Shown: positions 18,384-28,352, counted from the first letter of the stretch. The stretch is DNA of 64,000 nucleotides from Halomonas sp. A40-4 (GCF_015767635.1 NZ_CP065230.1:62001-126000), one strand, 5' to 3'. The notes: generated by a model not told the origin, from the letters alone. A program made the numbers and translations.

Positions 18384-18459
18384 TGGTCGTTCCCGTAATC
18401 TCCATGCGTGGCGTTAACGTGGCATTATGCCTAAAGCGCATGCTAGTGATGAAATGAAC

Positions 18460-18478
18460 AGGCTCGCTTGGCAAGCCT
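18460..18478. repeat. Hairpin between fliK and fliL
   Basis: An 8-bp inverted repeat with a 3-base loop (AGGCTCGC, TTG, GCAAGCCT) sits in the 166-base fliK-fliL gap. On the minus strand, the direction of the genes, it is not followed by a T-run. It may attenuate or process the transcript between fliK and fliL. No recognisable promoter consensus was seen around it. Confidence 0.35.
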
Positions 18479-18549
18479 ATCTTTTGGCTTAGCTTCCAAG
18501 TGCCATTTGAATGGTCACGGAAGACGTGTTGTCCTGGCGAATTATCCGG

Positions 18550-19926
18550 TTAAGCGTACAGATCAACTCTGCCATCCATTGTGATGGGCGCATTAAGGGT
18601 AGTTGGCGCCAAGCCGCTACCTTCCTCGCCCCCTTCAGTGCCGGGTTGGCCACCCGGGCTAGCCTGCTGCTGTGCAAAATCCTGCTCGCTTGATTCGCGC
18701 TGCTCGCCAACCGAGGTTTCGCCAAGCGAAATACCCTGCTCTGCCAGCGCCTCACGCAACTGGGGAATGGCCTGTTCGATGACCTGGCGAACCTGGGCGT
18801 GGCTGGATAAAAAGTGTGCCTGGGCGCCTTGTTCGCCAAACTTCAAGGAGATGGAGAGGGCACCCAACTCGGCGGGATGTAGTTGCATTTGCACAAGCTG
18901 GTCTCCCCCTCGCTGGGCGAACTGGACGAGCTGCTGACCTAGTTGCTGCGGCCAGGCGGGGCTGGTCACCGGGGTGTTGACCGCGGCAGGTGCCGGGTTA
19001 GCAGCGCTACCCAGGCTGTTCGTCGGTGTTGGCTGACCGCTAGTCGCTTGTGCGGACGCCTGTCCGCTGGATTGCGCGGCGTTATTCGACGACAGGGTGT
19101 TGAGCAGTGTTTCCGAGGACGTTGTGGGCAAAACCAGATTGGCTTTGGCAGCTCCGTCAGCCGCGCGTCCTGAGGTGTCGAGCGCATTCACCCAGGTGTC
19201 CGGACCTTGACGAGAGGCTGACCGTGCGTCGACCTGGCTTAATAGGCTCTCCGCTCGCGAGCCCTTGCTCGCGTCAGCCGTTTGAGGCGAAGTACCTAGT
19301 GCCTGTGCGATATCGCTCAGTCCTCGCGATGCACCGGATGGCCGGGTATCGGTCGTGTTGGCTGTCTGGCCCTGAGAGTTAGCAAAGGCACTGAGCAGGC
19401 TCACCAATTGCTCTGCTTCACCTTCCTCAATGCCTAGCTGCTCGGCAAGCTCGGTGGCGGTAGGCGCCGCTCCCTCGTTGCCCGGGAGCTGTTGGGACGC
19501 GCTGGCGGTATTACTGAAGTTTGCCATTAGCGCGAGGCGCTGGGCAATTTCATCAAGTGTGGCGTTATCCAGGCTCTCGGAAGCATCAAGGCGGGTCATT
19601 TCCTCAGGCATTGACTCGCCACCGTCCGAGGCAAAGCGTGCCACCAGTGCCTCCAGGGCCTCAGGGCTAATATCTAAACCAAGTGATTCCAGCCAGGCCG
19701 ACAGCGATGTTGCCTCTGTAGGCTGACCATTATCCATCGGGCTATTGCCTGCCTGGTTTAAGGGGGAGGTAACCTGTGCACTGGCAAGGCGTTGATGAGG
19801 CGAAGCAGACGCCTGGGAAAGCGCTTGCTGAAAAAATCCACGCGCACTGTCAGCTGTTGTCGTGTTGCCTTGCTGGCTGCTGGTCGCTTGACCTTGCGTC
19901 GTTGATAGCAACTGGTGAATATTCAT
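18550..19926 (-). CDS. fliK: Flagellar hook-length control protein FliK
   Basis: FliK is a secreted ruler that measures hook length and triggers the FlhB switch to filament-type export. The 458-aa product has a long, Ser/Ala/Gln-rich N-terminal ruler region (about 1-335) and a C-terminal Flg_hook domain (about 345-430: VQMQLHPAELGALSISLKFG and QVRQVIEQAIPQLREALAEQ). I place the start at the ATG at 19926, where the product begins MNIHQLLSTTQ and GGGGAA lies about 8 bases upstream. A longer reading from 19962 would overlap fliJ. A second FliK-like gene lies at 29365-30681. Confidence 0.92.
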   Translation of the reverse strand: MNIHQLLSTTQGQATSSQQGNTTTADSARGFFQQALSQASASPHQRLASAQVTSPLNQAGNSPMDNGQPTEATSLSAWLESLGLDISPEALEALVARFASDGGESMPEEMTRLDASESLDNATLDEIAQRLALMANFSNTASASQQLPGNEGAAPTATELAEQLGIEEGEAEQLVSLLSAFANSQGQTANTTDTRPSGASRGLSDIAQALGTSPQTADASKGSRAESLLSQVDARSASRQGPDTWVNALDTSGRAADGAAKANLVLPTTSSETLLNTLSSNNAAQSSGQASAQATSGQPTPTNSLGSAANPAPAAVNTPVTSPAWPQQLGQQLVQFAQRGGDQLVQMQLHPAELGALSISLKFGEQGAQAHFLSSHAQVRQVIEQAIPQLREALAEQGISLGETSVGEQRESSEQDFAQQQASPGGQPGTEGGEEGSGLAPTTLNAPITMDGRVDLYA

Positions 19927-19945
19927 GCTCAGTTCCCCGGCACCG

Positions 19946-20398
19946 CTACTGCGGCGTCTCATTACGTTGGCGAGCCAAACGGCTAGTCACCAAATCGTCA
20001 TTGGTTTTCTGTTCATAACGCTCAAGGCGTCGGTGTTCTTCCACTAGCCGTCGTGAGGTCAGTGTATCGTAGGAAGACAGCTTACGCTGCTCTTGTTGCC
20101 AATGTTGTTGACGTTTTTCCACGCGTTTTTGCTGTGCCGCCAGCGTATGGCGAGCGCGATCCAATGCAGCATCCAGCGAGCCAAGAAATTGCTGGTAGTT
20201 GTACATCGTGGCCGGATCAATTCCTTCGCGCATCGCCTGCTGCAAACGCTCGGCGTACTCTGCGCGATAGCGCTTTAGCGAATTCAATTGAGCGGTTGTC
20301 TGTTGTTCCCCCTGTCGCTCCTGGGCGAGGGCAATACCCGCCTGGTCGCGGGCTTCACGGGCTAAATCGGCAAGCATCTCCAGCTGCGTTCGGCTCAT
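19946..20398 (-). CDS. fliJ: Flagellar export protein FliJ
   Basis: FliJ is a small coiled-coil stalk protein that links the FliI ATPase ring to FlhA and helps chaperone delivery. The 150-aa product is predicted to be a two-helix antiparallel coiled coil rich in Gln, Glu and Arg, with typical segments [20 protein letters not shown] and [14 protein letters not shown]. It overlaps fliI by 4 bases. Confidence 0.92.
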   Translation of the reverse strand: MSRTQLEMLADLAREARDQAGIALAQERQGEQQTTAQLNSLKRYRAEYAERLQQAMREGIDPATMYNYQQFLGSLDAALDRARHTLAAQQKRVEKRQQHWQQEQRKLSSYDTLTSRRLVEEHRRLERYEQKTNDDLVTSRLARQRNETPQ

Positions 20399-21780
20399 GC
20401 GGACTCTCCAACCAGGGCATTCAGGGCTTGTCGGGAAGCGTCGATGGTGGCGCTTTCGTTAATATTCTGCTGTAGAAAGTGCTCAAGTTCTGGAAAACGC
20501 TTCACCGCCTCATCAAGCTGCGGGTCGTGACCGGGCGAGTAGGCGCCCACGCTAATCAGGTCGCGATTACGCTGATAACGCGAGAAGTACTGCTTGAAAA
20601 CACGTGACTGACGTTGTTGAGCTTCGTCGGTGATCGCGGTCATGGCGCGGCTGATGGAGGCTTCAATATCGATAGCCGGGTAGTGGCCTGCTTCGGCTAA
20701 CGTACGCGAAAGGACAATATGACCATCGAGGATCGCCCGAGCGGAATCCGCGATCGGATCCTGTTGATCATCACCCTCGGTCAAGACAGTGTAAAACGCG
20801 GTAATCGAGCCGCCGCCCCGTTCCGCATTACCTGCGCGCTCGACCAGGCTAGGCAGCTTGGCAAAGACCGACGGCGGATATCCCTTGGTGGCCGGAGGTT
20901 CGCCAATGGCAAGGGCGATCTCGCGCTGGGCCATGGCAAAGCGCGTCAAGGAATCCATGATCAGTAGAACGTCGCGGCCTTCATCGCGAAACCCTTCGGC
21001 CAGCCGCGTGGCGTAGGCGGCCCCCTGGAGGCGCTGCAGGGGCGACGTATCAGCCGGTGCGGCAACGACCACGGCGCGGCGGCGGCCTTCGGGGCCGAGA
21101 ATATTGTCGATGAAATCCTGCACCTCTCGGCCACGCTCGCCGATAAGGCCTACGACAATGACATCCGCCTTGGTATAGCGTGCCATCATGCCCAAAAGCA
21201 CCGATTTGCCGACCCCTGACCCGGCGAAAAGCCCCATGCGCTGACCCCGGCCGACGCTCAGCAGTGCGTTTATCGAGCGAATGCCGACATCGATCTGAGA
21301 CTCGATGGGCGCCCGGGATAGAGGGTTCAGCGGTGGCGTATCGAGGGTGGCGCGGGCAGTGTCGTCCAGGTGCTCACGGTCATCAAGCGGATTGCCATTG
21401 CCGTCAAGTACGCGACCCAGCAGCTCCTCGCCGATGGGAAAGCGCCTTGCACTGTGGCCGCTTCCGTCGCTCAGCGGTGATACGCGGGCGCCGGGCATCA
21501 GGCCTGAGATTTGCTCAAGAGGCATCAGGTAGAGCTTATCCCCGGCGAACCCGACAACCTCCGCTTCGGCATAAGGTTGGTCAAGATGCGCATCACTTTT
21601 CGGTAGTTCGATTTTGCAGGCGCTGCCGACCGCAACGCGAAGCCCGACCACTTCGACGACCATGCCGGTTGCCCGTATGACGCGACCACTGGTGCCCACA
21701 CGCGGTAAAGAACCAACCCGCTGCGTGGTGCGGCGGATGGCTTTTTGCCAGCGGAATTGGTGAGGACAAGCAGTGGTCAT
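20395..21780 (-). CDS. fliI: Flagellum-specific ATPase FliI
   Basis: FliI is the hexameric ATPase of the flagellar type III export apparatus. The 461-aa product is F1-beta-like with a Walker A loop in [20 protein letters not shown], the [16 protein letters not shown] block, a Walker B region around [20 protein letters not shown] and the [18 protein letters not shown] motif. I start it at the ATG at 21780, which has AGGGA about 10 bases upstream. A longer reading would extend 43 codons into fliH. It lies 8 bases downstream of fliH. Confidence 0.95.
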   Translation of the reverse strand: MTTACPHQFRWQKAIRRTTQRVGSLPRVGTSGRVIRATGMVVEVVGLRVAVGSACKIELPKSDAHLDQPYAEAEVVGFAGDKLYLMPLEQISGLMPGARVSPLSDGSGHSARRFPIGEELLGRVLDGNGNPLDDREHLDDTARATLDTPPLNPLSRAPIESQIDVGIRSINALLSVGRGQRMGLFAGSGVGKSVLLGMMARYTKADVIVVGLIGERGREVQDFIDNILGPEGRRRAVVVAAPADTSPLQRLQGAAYATRLAEGFRDEGRDVLLIMDSLTRFAMAQREIALAIGEPPATKGYPPSVFAKLPSLVERAGNAERGGGSITAFYTVLTEGDDQQDPIADSARAILDGHIVLSRTLAEAGHYPAIDIEASISRAMTAITDEAQQRQSRVFKQYFSRYQRNRDLISVGAYSPGHDPQLDEAVKRFPELEHFLQQNINESATIDASRQALNALVGESA

Positions 21781-21788
21781 GGCAGTCC

Positions 21789-22565
21789 CTATGACGACGT
21801 CGACGACTTGGGTGGATTGGATTGGCGCTTGCGCTCCTGGGCTTGCACGGCTTGCCAGCGGCTCTCGAAGGTGGCATCGAGCTCGCCTTGAGCGCTGGTC
21901 ACCCGGCATCCGCCTCGGGCCAGTTGATCATCGGGCTGGAGTTTCCAGTTGGCGGCTTCAAGCTCAACCCCGAGGTGCTCTGCGACAATCGCGTGGTCAT
22001 CAGGGTTTAGCCACAGCCGCTGTTGGCCGACAAGCGGGGGGTCGGTATGCAGTAGCTCGCGTACCAGTGTCAAAATACGCTCGGGCGTTTCATTCAGTGC
22101 CTCGGCAGCAAGCTGTTTGCCTGTTGTGGTGGCCAACGCCACCAGATCATGGGCAATGGCGTCGTCAATTTGCGTGAGTGCGTCCGAAAACTGCTTGGCA
22201 AGGTTGCCAAGCGGAGTCAAGGTGTCTTTTATTCGCTGAGCGAGTTCCTGCTCGGCCTGCTGACGGCCTTCCTCAAGGCCTTTTGCAAAGCCCTCTTCAT
22301 GACCGCGAGCGAGGCCAGCCTGGTAACCGTCAGCTTCGGCTTGCTCGCGTAGTTTGTCGTATTCTGCCTGGCGCGCCTGTTCTTCGCGCCGCTGTGCCTC
22401 CTTGGCGGCTTTCTGAGCGGCGTCGATCTTACGCTGGTGGGACGATGCCGACGCTGAGGTCTCATGTTCGCCAGGGCCGGCCGGGCGGAGGAGCTCATCC
22501 ATCTGCCAGCGCCGCCACTGTTGGTGACGATCGAACTGCGGCGATTGGGTCTCAGACATATTCAT
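21789..22565 (-). CDS. fliH: Flagellar assembly protein FliH
   Basis: FliH is the peripheral stalk that regulates FliI and docks it to FliN in the C-ring. The product of about 258 aa has an N-terminal Gln/Trp segment ([14 protein letters not shown]), a long charged coiled coil with Gly-spaced repeats (about residues 60-125: [20 protein letters not shown]), and a C-terminal domain with [13 protein letters not shown], as in the family. Three ATG codons follow an AGGAGG at 22576-22571. I chose the one at 22565 for its spacing; 22568, 22559 or a start near 22592 are possible. It overlaps the end of fliG. Confidence 0.92.
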   Translation of the reverse strand: MNMSETQSPQFDRHQQWRRWQMDELLRPAGPGEHETSASASSHQRKIDAAQKAAKEAQRREEQARQAEYDKLREQAEADGYQAGLARGHEEGFAKGLEEGRQQAEQELAQRIKDTLTPLGNLAKQFSDALTQIDDAIAHDLVALATTTGKQLAAEALNETPERILTLVRELLHTDPPLVGQQRLWLNPDDHAIVAEHLGVELEAANWKLQPDDQLARGGCRVTSAQGELDATFESRWQAVQAQERKRQSNPPKSSTSS

Positions 22566-23565
22566 CATCTCCTCCTGCCAGGACGATTTCACCCGAATCC
22601 GCCAGGCGGCGCACTACCTGAAGAACCGTCTTCTGCTCGGCTTCAACCTGAGACACGCGAATGGGCCCGCGGGCTTCCATGTCCTCGCGGACCAGGTCAG
22701 CAGCACGTTGAGACATATTGCGCAGGAACTTGTCCACCAGGGCGTCCTGGGCGCCCTTGAGGGCGATCACCAGCGAATTGGTCTCGACTTCCTGCAGGAC
22801 CATCTGGATCGCGCGGTTGTCCAGGTCGAGCAAGTTCTCGAACAGGAACATCTCGTCGATAATTTTTTGTGCCAGATCTTCGCTGTGGGAACGTACGGTT
22901 TCGATCGCCGTTTCTTCCTGAGACGAATTCATCAGGTTGAGAATTTCCGCTGCCGTTCTTACGCCACCCATTTTGCTGCGCTTGAGGTTCTGGCCATCGA
23001 GCATGCTGGAGAGGACCTCGGTCAACTCCTGCAGGGCGGCGGGCTGAACGCCACTGAAGGTGGCGATACGTAATACCACGTCGTTGCGCTGTTTCTCTTC
23101 AAACAGTTCAAGCACATCTGACGCCTGGTGACGATCCAGATGGACCAGGATGGTGGCAATGATCTGCGGGTGCTCATCGCGGATGAGCTCGGCGACCATC
23201 GAGGCTTCCATCAGGTTGAGCGAGTCGATCCCGGAGGTCTCAGCGCTGCTTTCCAGGATGTCTTCAATCAGGCTGGACGCGCGGTCGCTGCCCAGCGCCT
23301 TGGTAAGCACCGAGCGAATATGCTCGCTGGAGTTAAGGTTGAGCGCGACAAACTCTTCCGTCTCTTTATGGAATGCCTCAAGCACCGCTTTCATGTCGTC
23401 GTGGGAGACTTGCTGAAGGCGGGTCATTTCCATACTGATTTCCTGGACTTCCGAGGCGTTCATGTACTTGAACACTTCAGCGGCGCTGTCCTCGTCCAGG
23501 GCGAGTAACAGGATGGCGCTCTTGCGGGCGCCGCCCATATTGGCAACTACATTACTCATTGGCAT
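22552..23565 (-). CDS. fliG: Flagellar motor switch protein FliG
   Basis: FliG is the rotor protein that contacts MotA and couples ion flow to torque. The 337-aa product has the N-terminal FliF-binding domain, the middle domain with EHPQIIATILVHLDRHQASD (the conserved EHPQ motif), and the C-terminal torque helix near residues 280-300 with charged residues (FLRNMSQRAADLVREDMEAR). The start could be the ATG two codons downstream (23559). It overlaps the fliF end by about 14 bases. Confidence 0.96.
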   Translation of the reverse strand: MPMSNVVANMGGARKSAILLLALDEDSAAEVFKYMNASEVQEISMEMTRLQQVSHDDMKAVLEAFHKETEEFVALNLNSSEHIRSVLTKALGSDRASSLIEDILESSAETSGIDSLNLMEASMVAELIRDEHPQIIATILVHLDRHQASDVLELFEEKQRNDVVLRIATFSGVQPAALQELTEVLSSMLDGQNLKRSKMGGVRTAAEILNLMNSSQEETAIETVRSHSEDLAQKIIDEMFLFENLLDLDNRAIQMVLQEVETNSLVIALKGAQDALVDKFLRNMSQRAADLVREDMEARGPIRVSQVEAEQKTVLQVVRRLADSGEIVLAGGDDEYV

Positions 23566-25309
23566 TCATCCAGCTGCGCACGATCATCGCTACCATGCGG
23601 GGATCCTCTTGCGCCATTTCGCGCAGGTCGTTGAGGTTGTGCTCGTACAGCGATGTCTTGCGCCGGCGTTTCGGCTTTTGGTATGTCTCGTCGGCGTCTT
23701 CTTCGTTTTCTACCGACTCATCTTCATCATCCCCAACCCGAGCCTGAACGCCTGCGCCAGGCGTGGCTGTCGACATGACAGGCGATTCGGTATAGCGCTT
23801 GATGAGCGGTCTTAGTATCAGCAGGTACAGCAGCAGCGCGGCAAGCGCGACGAGCAGGTAACGGCCCAGCTGCGCTGCCAGCTCAAGAGTCCCCTGACGC
23901 TGCCACCACTCGGGCGTTTCACGGGTGTCCTCTTCCATATCGACAAACGGGGTGTTGACCACATCGATTGCGTCACCGCGCGCTTCAGAGAAGCCCATCG
24001 ACCGGCGCACCAGGCGCTCGATCTGTTGCACTTCCTCGTTCGAGAGAGGCACCTGCTCTGGCTCACCTTCTTCGTTGATGGTTTCACGGTAGTTCACGAC
24101 AACCGCGGCCGTCAGGCGCTCAACGCGACCCAGCCGGTGTTGAACGTGCTCAATACTGCGGTCAACTTCGTAATTGACGACATCGTCTTGCTGCAGGTTG
24201 CGAAGGGCATCTTCAGGGGCTTCTTCGCCGTCTTCGTCACCTTCACCGTCCTCATCAGGCTGATTGATGGGGGAGGGCGCTGTTCCAGGCGGGGTGTTGC
24301 TGAGTGCGCCAGGGATGCCGGAGCTCAGTAGGTTTTCACCGTCATACGACAGGCTTAACTGGCGGCTGCGAACGGCGGCTTCGTTAGGCGGTTGATTGGG
24401 GCCGTAGCGTTCAGACGTTTCTTCCCGCTGGGAGAAGTCCACCTGAGCGGCTACCTGAGCGCGCACGTTTTCTTCGCCGAGAATCGGTGTGAGGATGTTC
24501 TCGATACGCCGCTGATAAGAACGCTCGACCTCAGCCAGATATTCCAGTTGGCTACCATCAAGGTCATTATTGCCGCCGACGTCTGCCGACAGTAAGCGGC
24601 CATTTTGGTTGACCACGGAGACATCTTCGGGCGCCAGCTCAGGCACGCTGCTCGATACCATGTGAACAATGGCGCTAACCTGGCCATCGCCAAGTACGCG
24701 CCCGGGCAACAGGGTCAGTACCACCGAGGCTTTCGCGGGCTCTCGATCGCGAATAAACACCGAGGGCTTGGCCATCGATAGGTGAACACGAACGCCTTCT
24801 ACAGGCCCTAATGACTCAATGGAACGGCTTAGCTCACCTTCCAGTCCCCGTTGATAATTGACCTGCTCGGCGAACTGACTGATCCCGAACGCCTGGTTGT
24901 CCATGAGTTCCAGGCCAACATTCCCCCCCTGTGGGAGGCCCTGCTCAGCAAGATAGAGGCGCAGAGAGTGCACCTGATCGCCGGGAACCATCAACGCCTG
25001 ACCGTTGTCGCTGAAGCGATAAGGCACGCCGCGACCATCAAGTTCGGTAATAATGCGGCCGCCGTCCGCCTCATCAAGATTGTTGTACAGCACGCGATAG
25101 TCGGGACTGCTTGCCCACATCATCAGGACGGCAATCACGGCAATGGTCGCGGCGCCAGCCACCAGCAGAGCGACAAGCGGATTGCCGCGCAACTGAGACA
25201 GCACGCGGTCAGCAAAGGAAGTTTTCGTATTATCATTACCTGCGCCGTCACGAGCTGAGGGCGTGGTAGTGTTCGTCTGACGGCCCGCCGCAGCACCCGC
25301 TTCGCTCAT
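23552..25309 (-). CDS. fliF: Flagellar MS-ring protein FliF
   Basis: FliF forms the inner-membrane MS ring on which the motor is built. The 585-aa product has two membrane helices (about residues 44-63 and 476-497), periplasmic YscJ/FliF ring-building domains, the conserved YNNLDEADGGRIITELDGRG and SRSIESLGPVEGVRVHLSMA blocks, and a cytoplasmic C-terminus that binds FliG. I chose the ATG at 25309 because GGGAGGG lies 4-5 bases upstream; a longer frame adds 15 residues. It is the first gene of the leftward fli series and divergent from fliE. Confidence 0.96.
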   Translation of the reverse strand: MSEAGAAAGRQTNTTTPSARDGAGNDNTKTSFADRVLSQLRGNPLVALLVAGAATIAVIAVLMMWASSPDYRVLYNNLDEADGGRIITELDGRGVPYRFSDNGQALMVPGDQVHSLRLYLAEQGLPQGGNVGLELMDNQAFGISQFAEQVNYQRGLEGELSRSIESLGPVEGVRVHLSMAKPSVFIRDREPAKASVVLTLLPGRVLGDGQVSAIVHMVSSSVPELAPEDVSVVNQNGRLLSADVGGNNDLDGSQLEYLAEVERSYQRRIENILTPILGEENVRAQVAAQVDFSQREETSERYGPNQPPNEAAVRSRQLSLSYDGENLLSSGIPGALSNTPPGTAPSPINQPDEDGEGDEDGEEAPEDALRNLQQDDVVNYEVDRSIEHVQHRLGRVERLTAAVVVNYRETINEEGEPEQVPLSNEEVQQIERLVRRSMGFSEARGDAIDVVNTPFVDMEEDTRETPEWWQRQGTLELAAQLGRYLLVALAALLLYLLILRPLIKRYTESPVMSTATPGAGVQARVGDDEDESVENEEDADETYQKPKRRRKTSLYEHNLNDLREMAQEDPRMVAMIVRSWMNANE

Positions 25310-25564
25310 GAATCCCTCCCTTGGGACAAGCAAAACAGGTAGCTGCCCAGGCACATCACCATAGAAGGCATAGGCTAAATTCCGTCAATCGCGGTTATCC
25401 GCCGAAAAGATGAGGCGTAATTATGATGAACGCCATTATCCGGTGGCTGGGCAACCATAAAGGAACGAAAAGCTTGGCTTTTTGTACGTAATTGTCCGTA
25501 TGAGCTTTGTCATACTGGTGATAGGCTTCGTACGTTCAGCCATTTTACTGCTTGAGGCGATAAC
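25310..25564. promoter_or_regulatory. Divergent control region fliF/fliE
   Basis: This 255-base region separates the leftward fliF-R series from rightward fliE and must hold promoters for both. I could not identify a sigma-28 or sigma-54 consensus here. That fits activation by FlhDC acting with the housekeeping sigma factor, as in other FlhDC species, but no FlhDC box was assigned. The assignment as a control region rests on gene orientation only. Confidence 0.5.
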
Positions 25565-25894
25565 ATGAGTACTCCTGCAATACAGGCAACGCTGCAGCAG
25601 ATGCAGGGGTTGGCCAGCCAGGCGGCAAATCAGCCAATGCAAAGTGGTGCACTTGTCCAGTCGGCAGGGCATGGCAGTTTTGGCGGTGAGCTGCAGGCGT
25701 CCATTCAGCGCATCAATCAGCTAAAGCTGGATGCCAACAACAAGGCGAAGGCGTTTCAGGCGGGGGGCCCCAACCTCGAATTGGCGGATGTCATGATTGA
25801 TATGCAGAAGGCGAGTGTTGCCTCTCAGATGGGGTTACAGGTGCGCAATCGCCTGGTGTCAGCCTACCGGGATGTTATGAATATGCAGGTGTAA
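25565..25894 (+). CDS. fliE: Flagellar MS-ring/rod junction protein FliE
   Basis: FliE links the MS ring to the proximal rod and is the first axial protein exported. The 109-aa product has the C-terminal helical signature NLELADVMIDMQKASVASQM followed by GLQVRNRLVSAYRDVMNMQV, which matches the FliE family and normal length. A GAGG lies about 8 bases before the ATG. It is divergent from fliF and convergent with flaG. Confidence 0.95.
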   Translation: MSTPAIQATLQQMQGLASQAANQPMQSGALVQSAGHGSFGGELQASIQRINQLKLDANNKAKAFQAGGPNLELADVMIDMQKASVASQMGLQVRNRLVSAYRDVMNMQV

Positions 25895-25963
25895 CCCCGT
25901 AACGCACTTTGTGCTACGCCTGTTGATTGCGGTCTGTTAGTAGCGGGTTTTTGTGTCAGTGGT

Positions 25964-26326
25964 TCAAGCTTCCAGCGAGATGAACCGGCCGCGCATTTCC
26001 TGTAGCTGTTCGGCAATGCGGATAACTTCCTCGGCAGGAATCTGTCGAATAACGTCACCCGAATCACGGTCAACGACACGAGTGATGACCCGCGACAAAT
26101 CTTCGCTGATTTCAAATTCTATCCCCCGCTCTCGCATCACTTCATTAATGCGCTGGATGGGTTCGACGAGCTCCCCGGCAGTGGGTTCAGCCTGTCGGTT
26201 CTCGCTCAGCTGGCTTCCGGGGGCAGAAAGGACCTCTAATGCGTCGTCAAGACGCTGGCGCGGCGACAGCATATTCAACTGAGTCGTCTGAGCGAGGTTG
26301 ATTGCGTCAATGCTGGATGAGTTCAT
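25964..26326 (-). CDS. flaG: FlaG family protein
   Basis: FlaG proteins are small flagellar proteins; loss in some polar-flagellated bacteria lengthens filaments, but the exact role is unsettled. The 120-aa product has a Gln/Ser-rich N-terminus and the conserved C-terminal FlaG domain (about residues 60-118: RINEVMRERGIEFEISEDLS with TRVVDRDSGDVIRQIPAEEV). The start at 26326 gives the normal length and has GGGGAA about 8 bases upstream. A sigma-28 promoter lies about 120 bases upstream, so it is a late gene. Confidence 0.92.
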   Translation of the reverse strand: MNSSSIDAINLAQTTQLNMLSPRQRLDDALEVLSAPGSQLSENRQAEPTAGELVEPIQRINEVMRERGIEFEISEDLSRVITRVVDRDSGDVIRQIPAEEVIRIAEQLQEMRGRFISLEA

Positions 26327-26660
26327 GGTGCGTATTCCCCTGTTTTTTGTACCTGCCCCCAATGGCCAGCGCTGGTTGATAAGTTCTTCTGGCATGAGGC
26401 TTTATTGGAGCGACTTTTAGGCTCTTGCATCTAATACTTACGCTATGTTGATCGGCCCTGCTAACGATAACTTTAGTGTCGGCAAAGCAGTATTGGTGGA
26501 TAAGTTAACTTTGTCACCCTGTTTAGCATAGTCGCGTTTAGGATAGCCGCTAAGCGAAACCTTGCATCGAAGGGTGGCGCATCCTTGTTGTCGTCAGCTT
26601 CTGGTATTGTGTAGCGCTTTGCGCATAATCCGCTGAGGCAATGGGAGAGGTAAGGAGAGC
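26327..26660. other. Intergenic region between flaG and the PilZ/HD gene
   Basis: This 334-base gap lies between two divergent genes. It contains the leftward sigma-28 promoter for flaG (26449-26475) and a good ribosome binding site (AAGGAG, about 8 bases before the ATG at 26661). I see no coding frame with convincing features and no riboswitch-like fold. The promoter for the rightward PilZ/HD gene was not recognised. Confidence 0.6.
26449..26475 (-). promoter_or_regulatory. Sigma-28 (FliA) promoter of flaG
   Basis: On the minus strand the sequence reads TAAAGTTA, 11 bases, then GCCGATCA, a 14 of 16 match to the sigma-28 consensus with exact spacing. It is directed at flaG, whose start is at 26326, leaving a leader of about 110 bases. 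Confidence 0.88.
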
Positions 26661-28352
26661 ATGGTGGCCCTTGAGGAAGAATATGAGCGAGTTGCAAACC
26701 CGGTAGCGGTGGCGTCGCTGTTGGATACATTGGTGGAAAGCGGCGGCGCGTCGCTTTGCTTGGAGGGTGATGATCGGCGACCGGAACCGGTCGTGCTGAT
26801 GGAGCAGCACAAGGGCGAAACCCTGGTATTGGATCTTTCGTCGGTAGATTACCTGCTCGGTCGTCTTCAGCAGGGTGAGGCGTTTTATCTGGTGGGGGAA
26901 ACGCAAGGTAAGGTGCTGCGCACACCGTTGCTATCGTTGACCGAAACTCGCCGTTCTGGTGGGCGTTTTCTGTGCTGCAGTGATTATCCGTCGTATCTGG
27001 ACGTACTTCAGCGGCGTGAGGCTTTTCGCGCTGAGCTACGCATTGGCATGCCCGTGGCCGCCAACGTCAGCATGCCAGGCCAGGAGGCTATTCATGGCGA
27101 GCTGCGCGACTTATCCCAGCAGGGTTGCCAGTTGGAGCTGCCAATGACGGCAAGCGGCATGCTGTCAACCGCTGAGGGGCCATTGGATATTGCCTTTGAA
27201 TTTCCCGATGGGACGCACTTTGAGATTCAGGCCTTGGCTCGCCATCAGCGCCCGGACCCGGAGCGAAATTTGCTGCGCGTCGGGTTTTATTTCGGTTCAT
27301 GCAGTGCCGATCAGGAGCGTCAGGTCTGGTATTTCGTATGTGAAATCGAGCGCGAGTCGGCCCGTTATGCCAAAGAGGATCGTGAGGGGCGCCAGCCATC
27401 GCCCTTGTTTACCTCGCCAGCTGGGCGAGTGGGTGCCGGTGAGCATGTCGGGCGACGCGACGTAAAGCGCTATGCCACGCCCATGGCTCGCCGCCTGGTC
27501 AAGGTTGCCGCTTTCCTGGATGGGCAAATGCTGTCGCTGCAGCAAGGAAGCGATATCGACTCGCGCCAGCTTTCCTTATACGCCGACCGGTTGATGGGGC
27601 TGCATGAAGAGGATCGTGAATCGCTGCTTTTCGCTTGTCGGTGTCTGTCGCCCGAGCCGCTGCTGGTTCGCCATGGTATTGCCGTGGCGGTTCACTTGCT
27701 GGATTTGGTAGGCGCTGGTATGCCCCGCGATGTGCGCAAAGCGGTCGTGGCAAGCGGCCTGGTTCATGATCTGGGAAAGGCGCTGGTGCCTCAGGTGTTG
27801 TTCAAGGCGGCTCACTTCGAGGCGACGCATCGCCAGGCATTGAGCGAACACGTTTCGCTTGTGTTAGAGCGATTGGAGAGTTGCCAGTGGCTGTCTCAGA
27901 GTGTTGCGTCTGCCGTGATCGGCGGTATCAACGAGCGCATGGACGGTAGCGGCTATCCAGACGGTGTGTCGGGAGAATCGTTGAACGAGCTTGCCAAGGC
28001 CAGCGCCATTGTGGATGTCGCGGAAGCCCTGCGGCGCGACCGAAGTGATCGTCCCGCGAAAACGGCACAGCAAATTTACCGCCATCTGTTGACCCATTCC
28101 CAACAGTTTGACCCACACTGGATCAAGCGTTATGTGGGGCACTTTAAGTCCTTGCCGGTTGGCGCCTTGGTGCGCTTTTCCAGTGAGCAGCTGGCGTGGG
28201 TATTGCGTATTGATGAGGAGGGTGATCTCACGGAGGTTCAGCTGGCGACGTCAGCGAATGCACCGATGCGCGATAACCTGGGTGAGACAATACGCGGTAA
28301 TGTTGTCGAGAAGCTGGGGCGTCCGGTGAGCGAAGTGGCCGTCTCGACATAG
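26661..28352 (+). CDS. YcgR-like PilZ protein fused to an HD-GYP-like domain
   Basis: This 563-aa protein looks like a cyclic-di-GMP effector. Residues 10-110 resemble the YcgR N-terminal domain. Residues 115-225 form a PilZ domain with both binding motifs, RREAFR (118-123) and DLSQQG (150-155). Residues 300-500 resemble an HD-GYP phosphodiesterase: VHDLGK (368-373), DGSGYPDG (428-435) and a D-x-x-EAL-type helix near 452-457. The usual His-His pair before ER is replaced (GGINER), so the metal site is incomplete and catalysis is doubtful. YcgR proteins brake the motor when c-di-GMP rises, and the location among fli genes supports that. The HD-like half may sense or only mimic c-di-GMP breakdown. 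Confidence 0.85.
   Translation: MVALEEEYERVANPVAVASLLDTLVESGGASLCLEGDDRRPEPVVLMEQHKGETLVLDLSSVDYLLGRLQQGEAFYLVGETQGKVLRTPLLSLTETRRSGGRFLCCSDYPSYLDVLQRREAFRAELRIGMPVAANVSMPGQEAIHGELRDLSQQGCQLELPMTASGMLSTAEGPLDIAFEFPDGTHFEIQALARHQRPDPERNLLRVGFYFGSCSADQERQVWYFVCEIERESARYAKEDREGRQPSPLFTSPAGRVGAGEHVGRRDVKRYATPMARRLVKVAAFLDGQMLSLQQGSDIDSRQLSLYADRLMGLHEEDRESLLFACRCLSPEPLLVRHGIAVAVHLLDLVGAGMPRDVRKAVVASGLVHDLGKALVPQVLFKAAHFEATHRQALSEHVSLVLERLESCQWLSQSVASAVIGGINERMDGSGYPDGVSGESLNELAKASAIVDVAEALRRDRSDRPAKTAQQIYRHLLTHSQQFDPHWIKRYVGHFKSLPVGALVRFSSEQLAWVLRIDEEGDLTEVQLATSANAPMRDNLGETIRGNVVEKLGRPVSEVAVST

Noticed and set aside
25895..25963. Terminator between the convergent fliE and flaG genes
   Set aside because: A T-run follows GCGGG near 25945, but the possible stems are short and bulged, so I did not list it.
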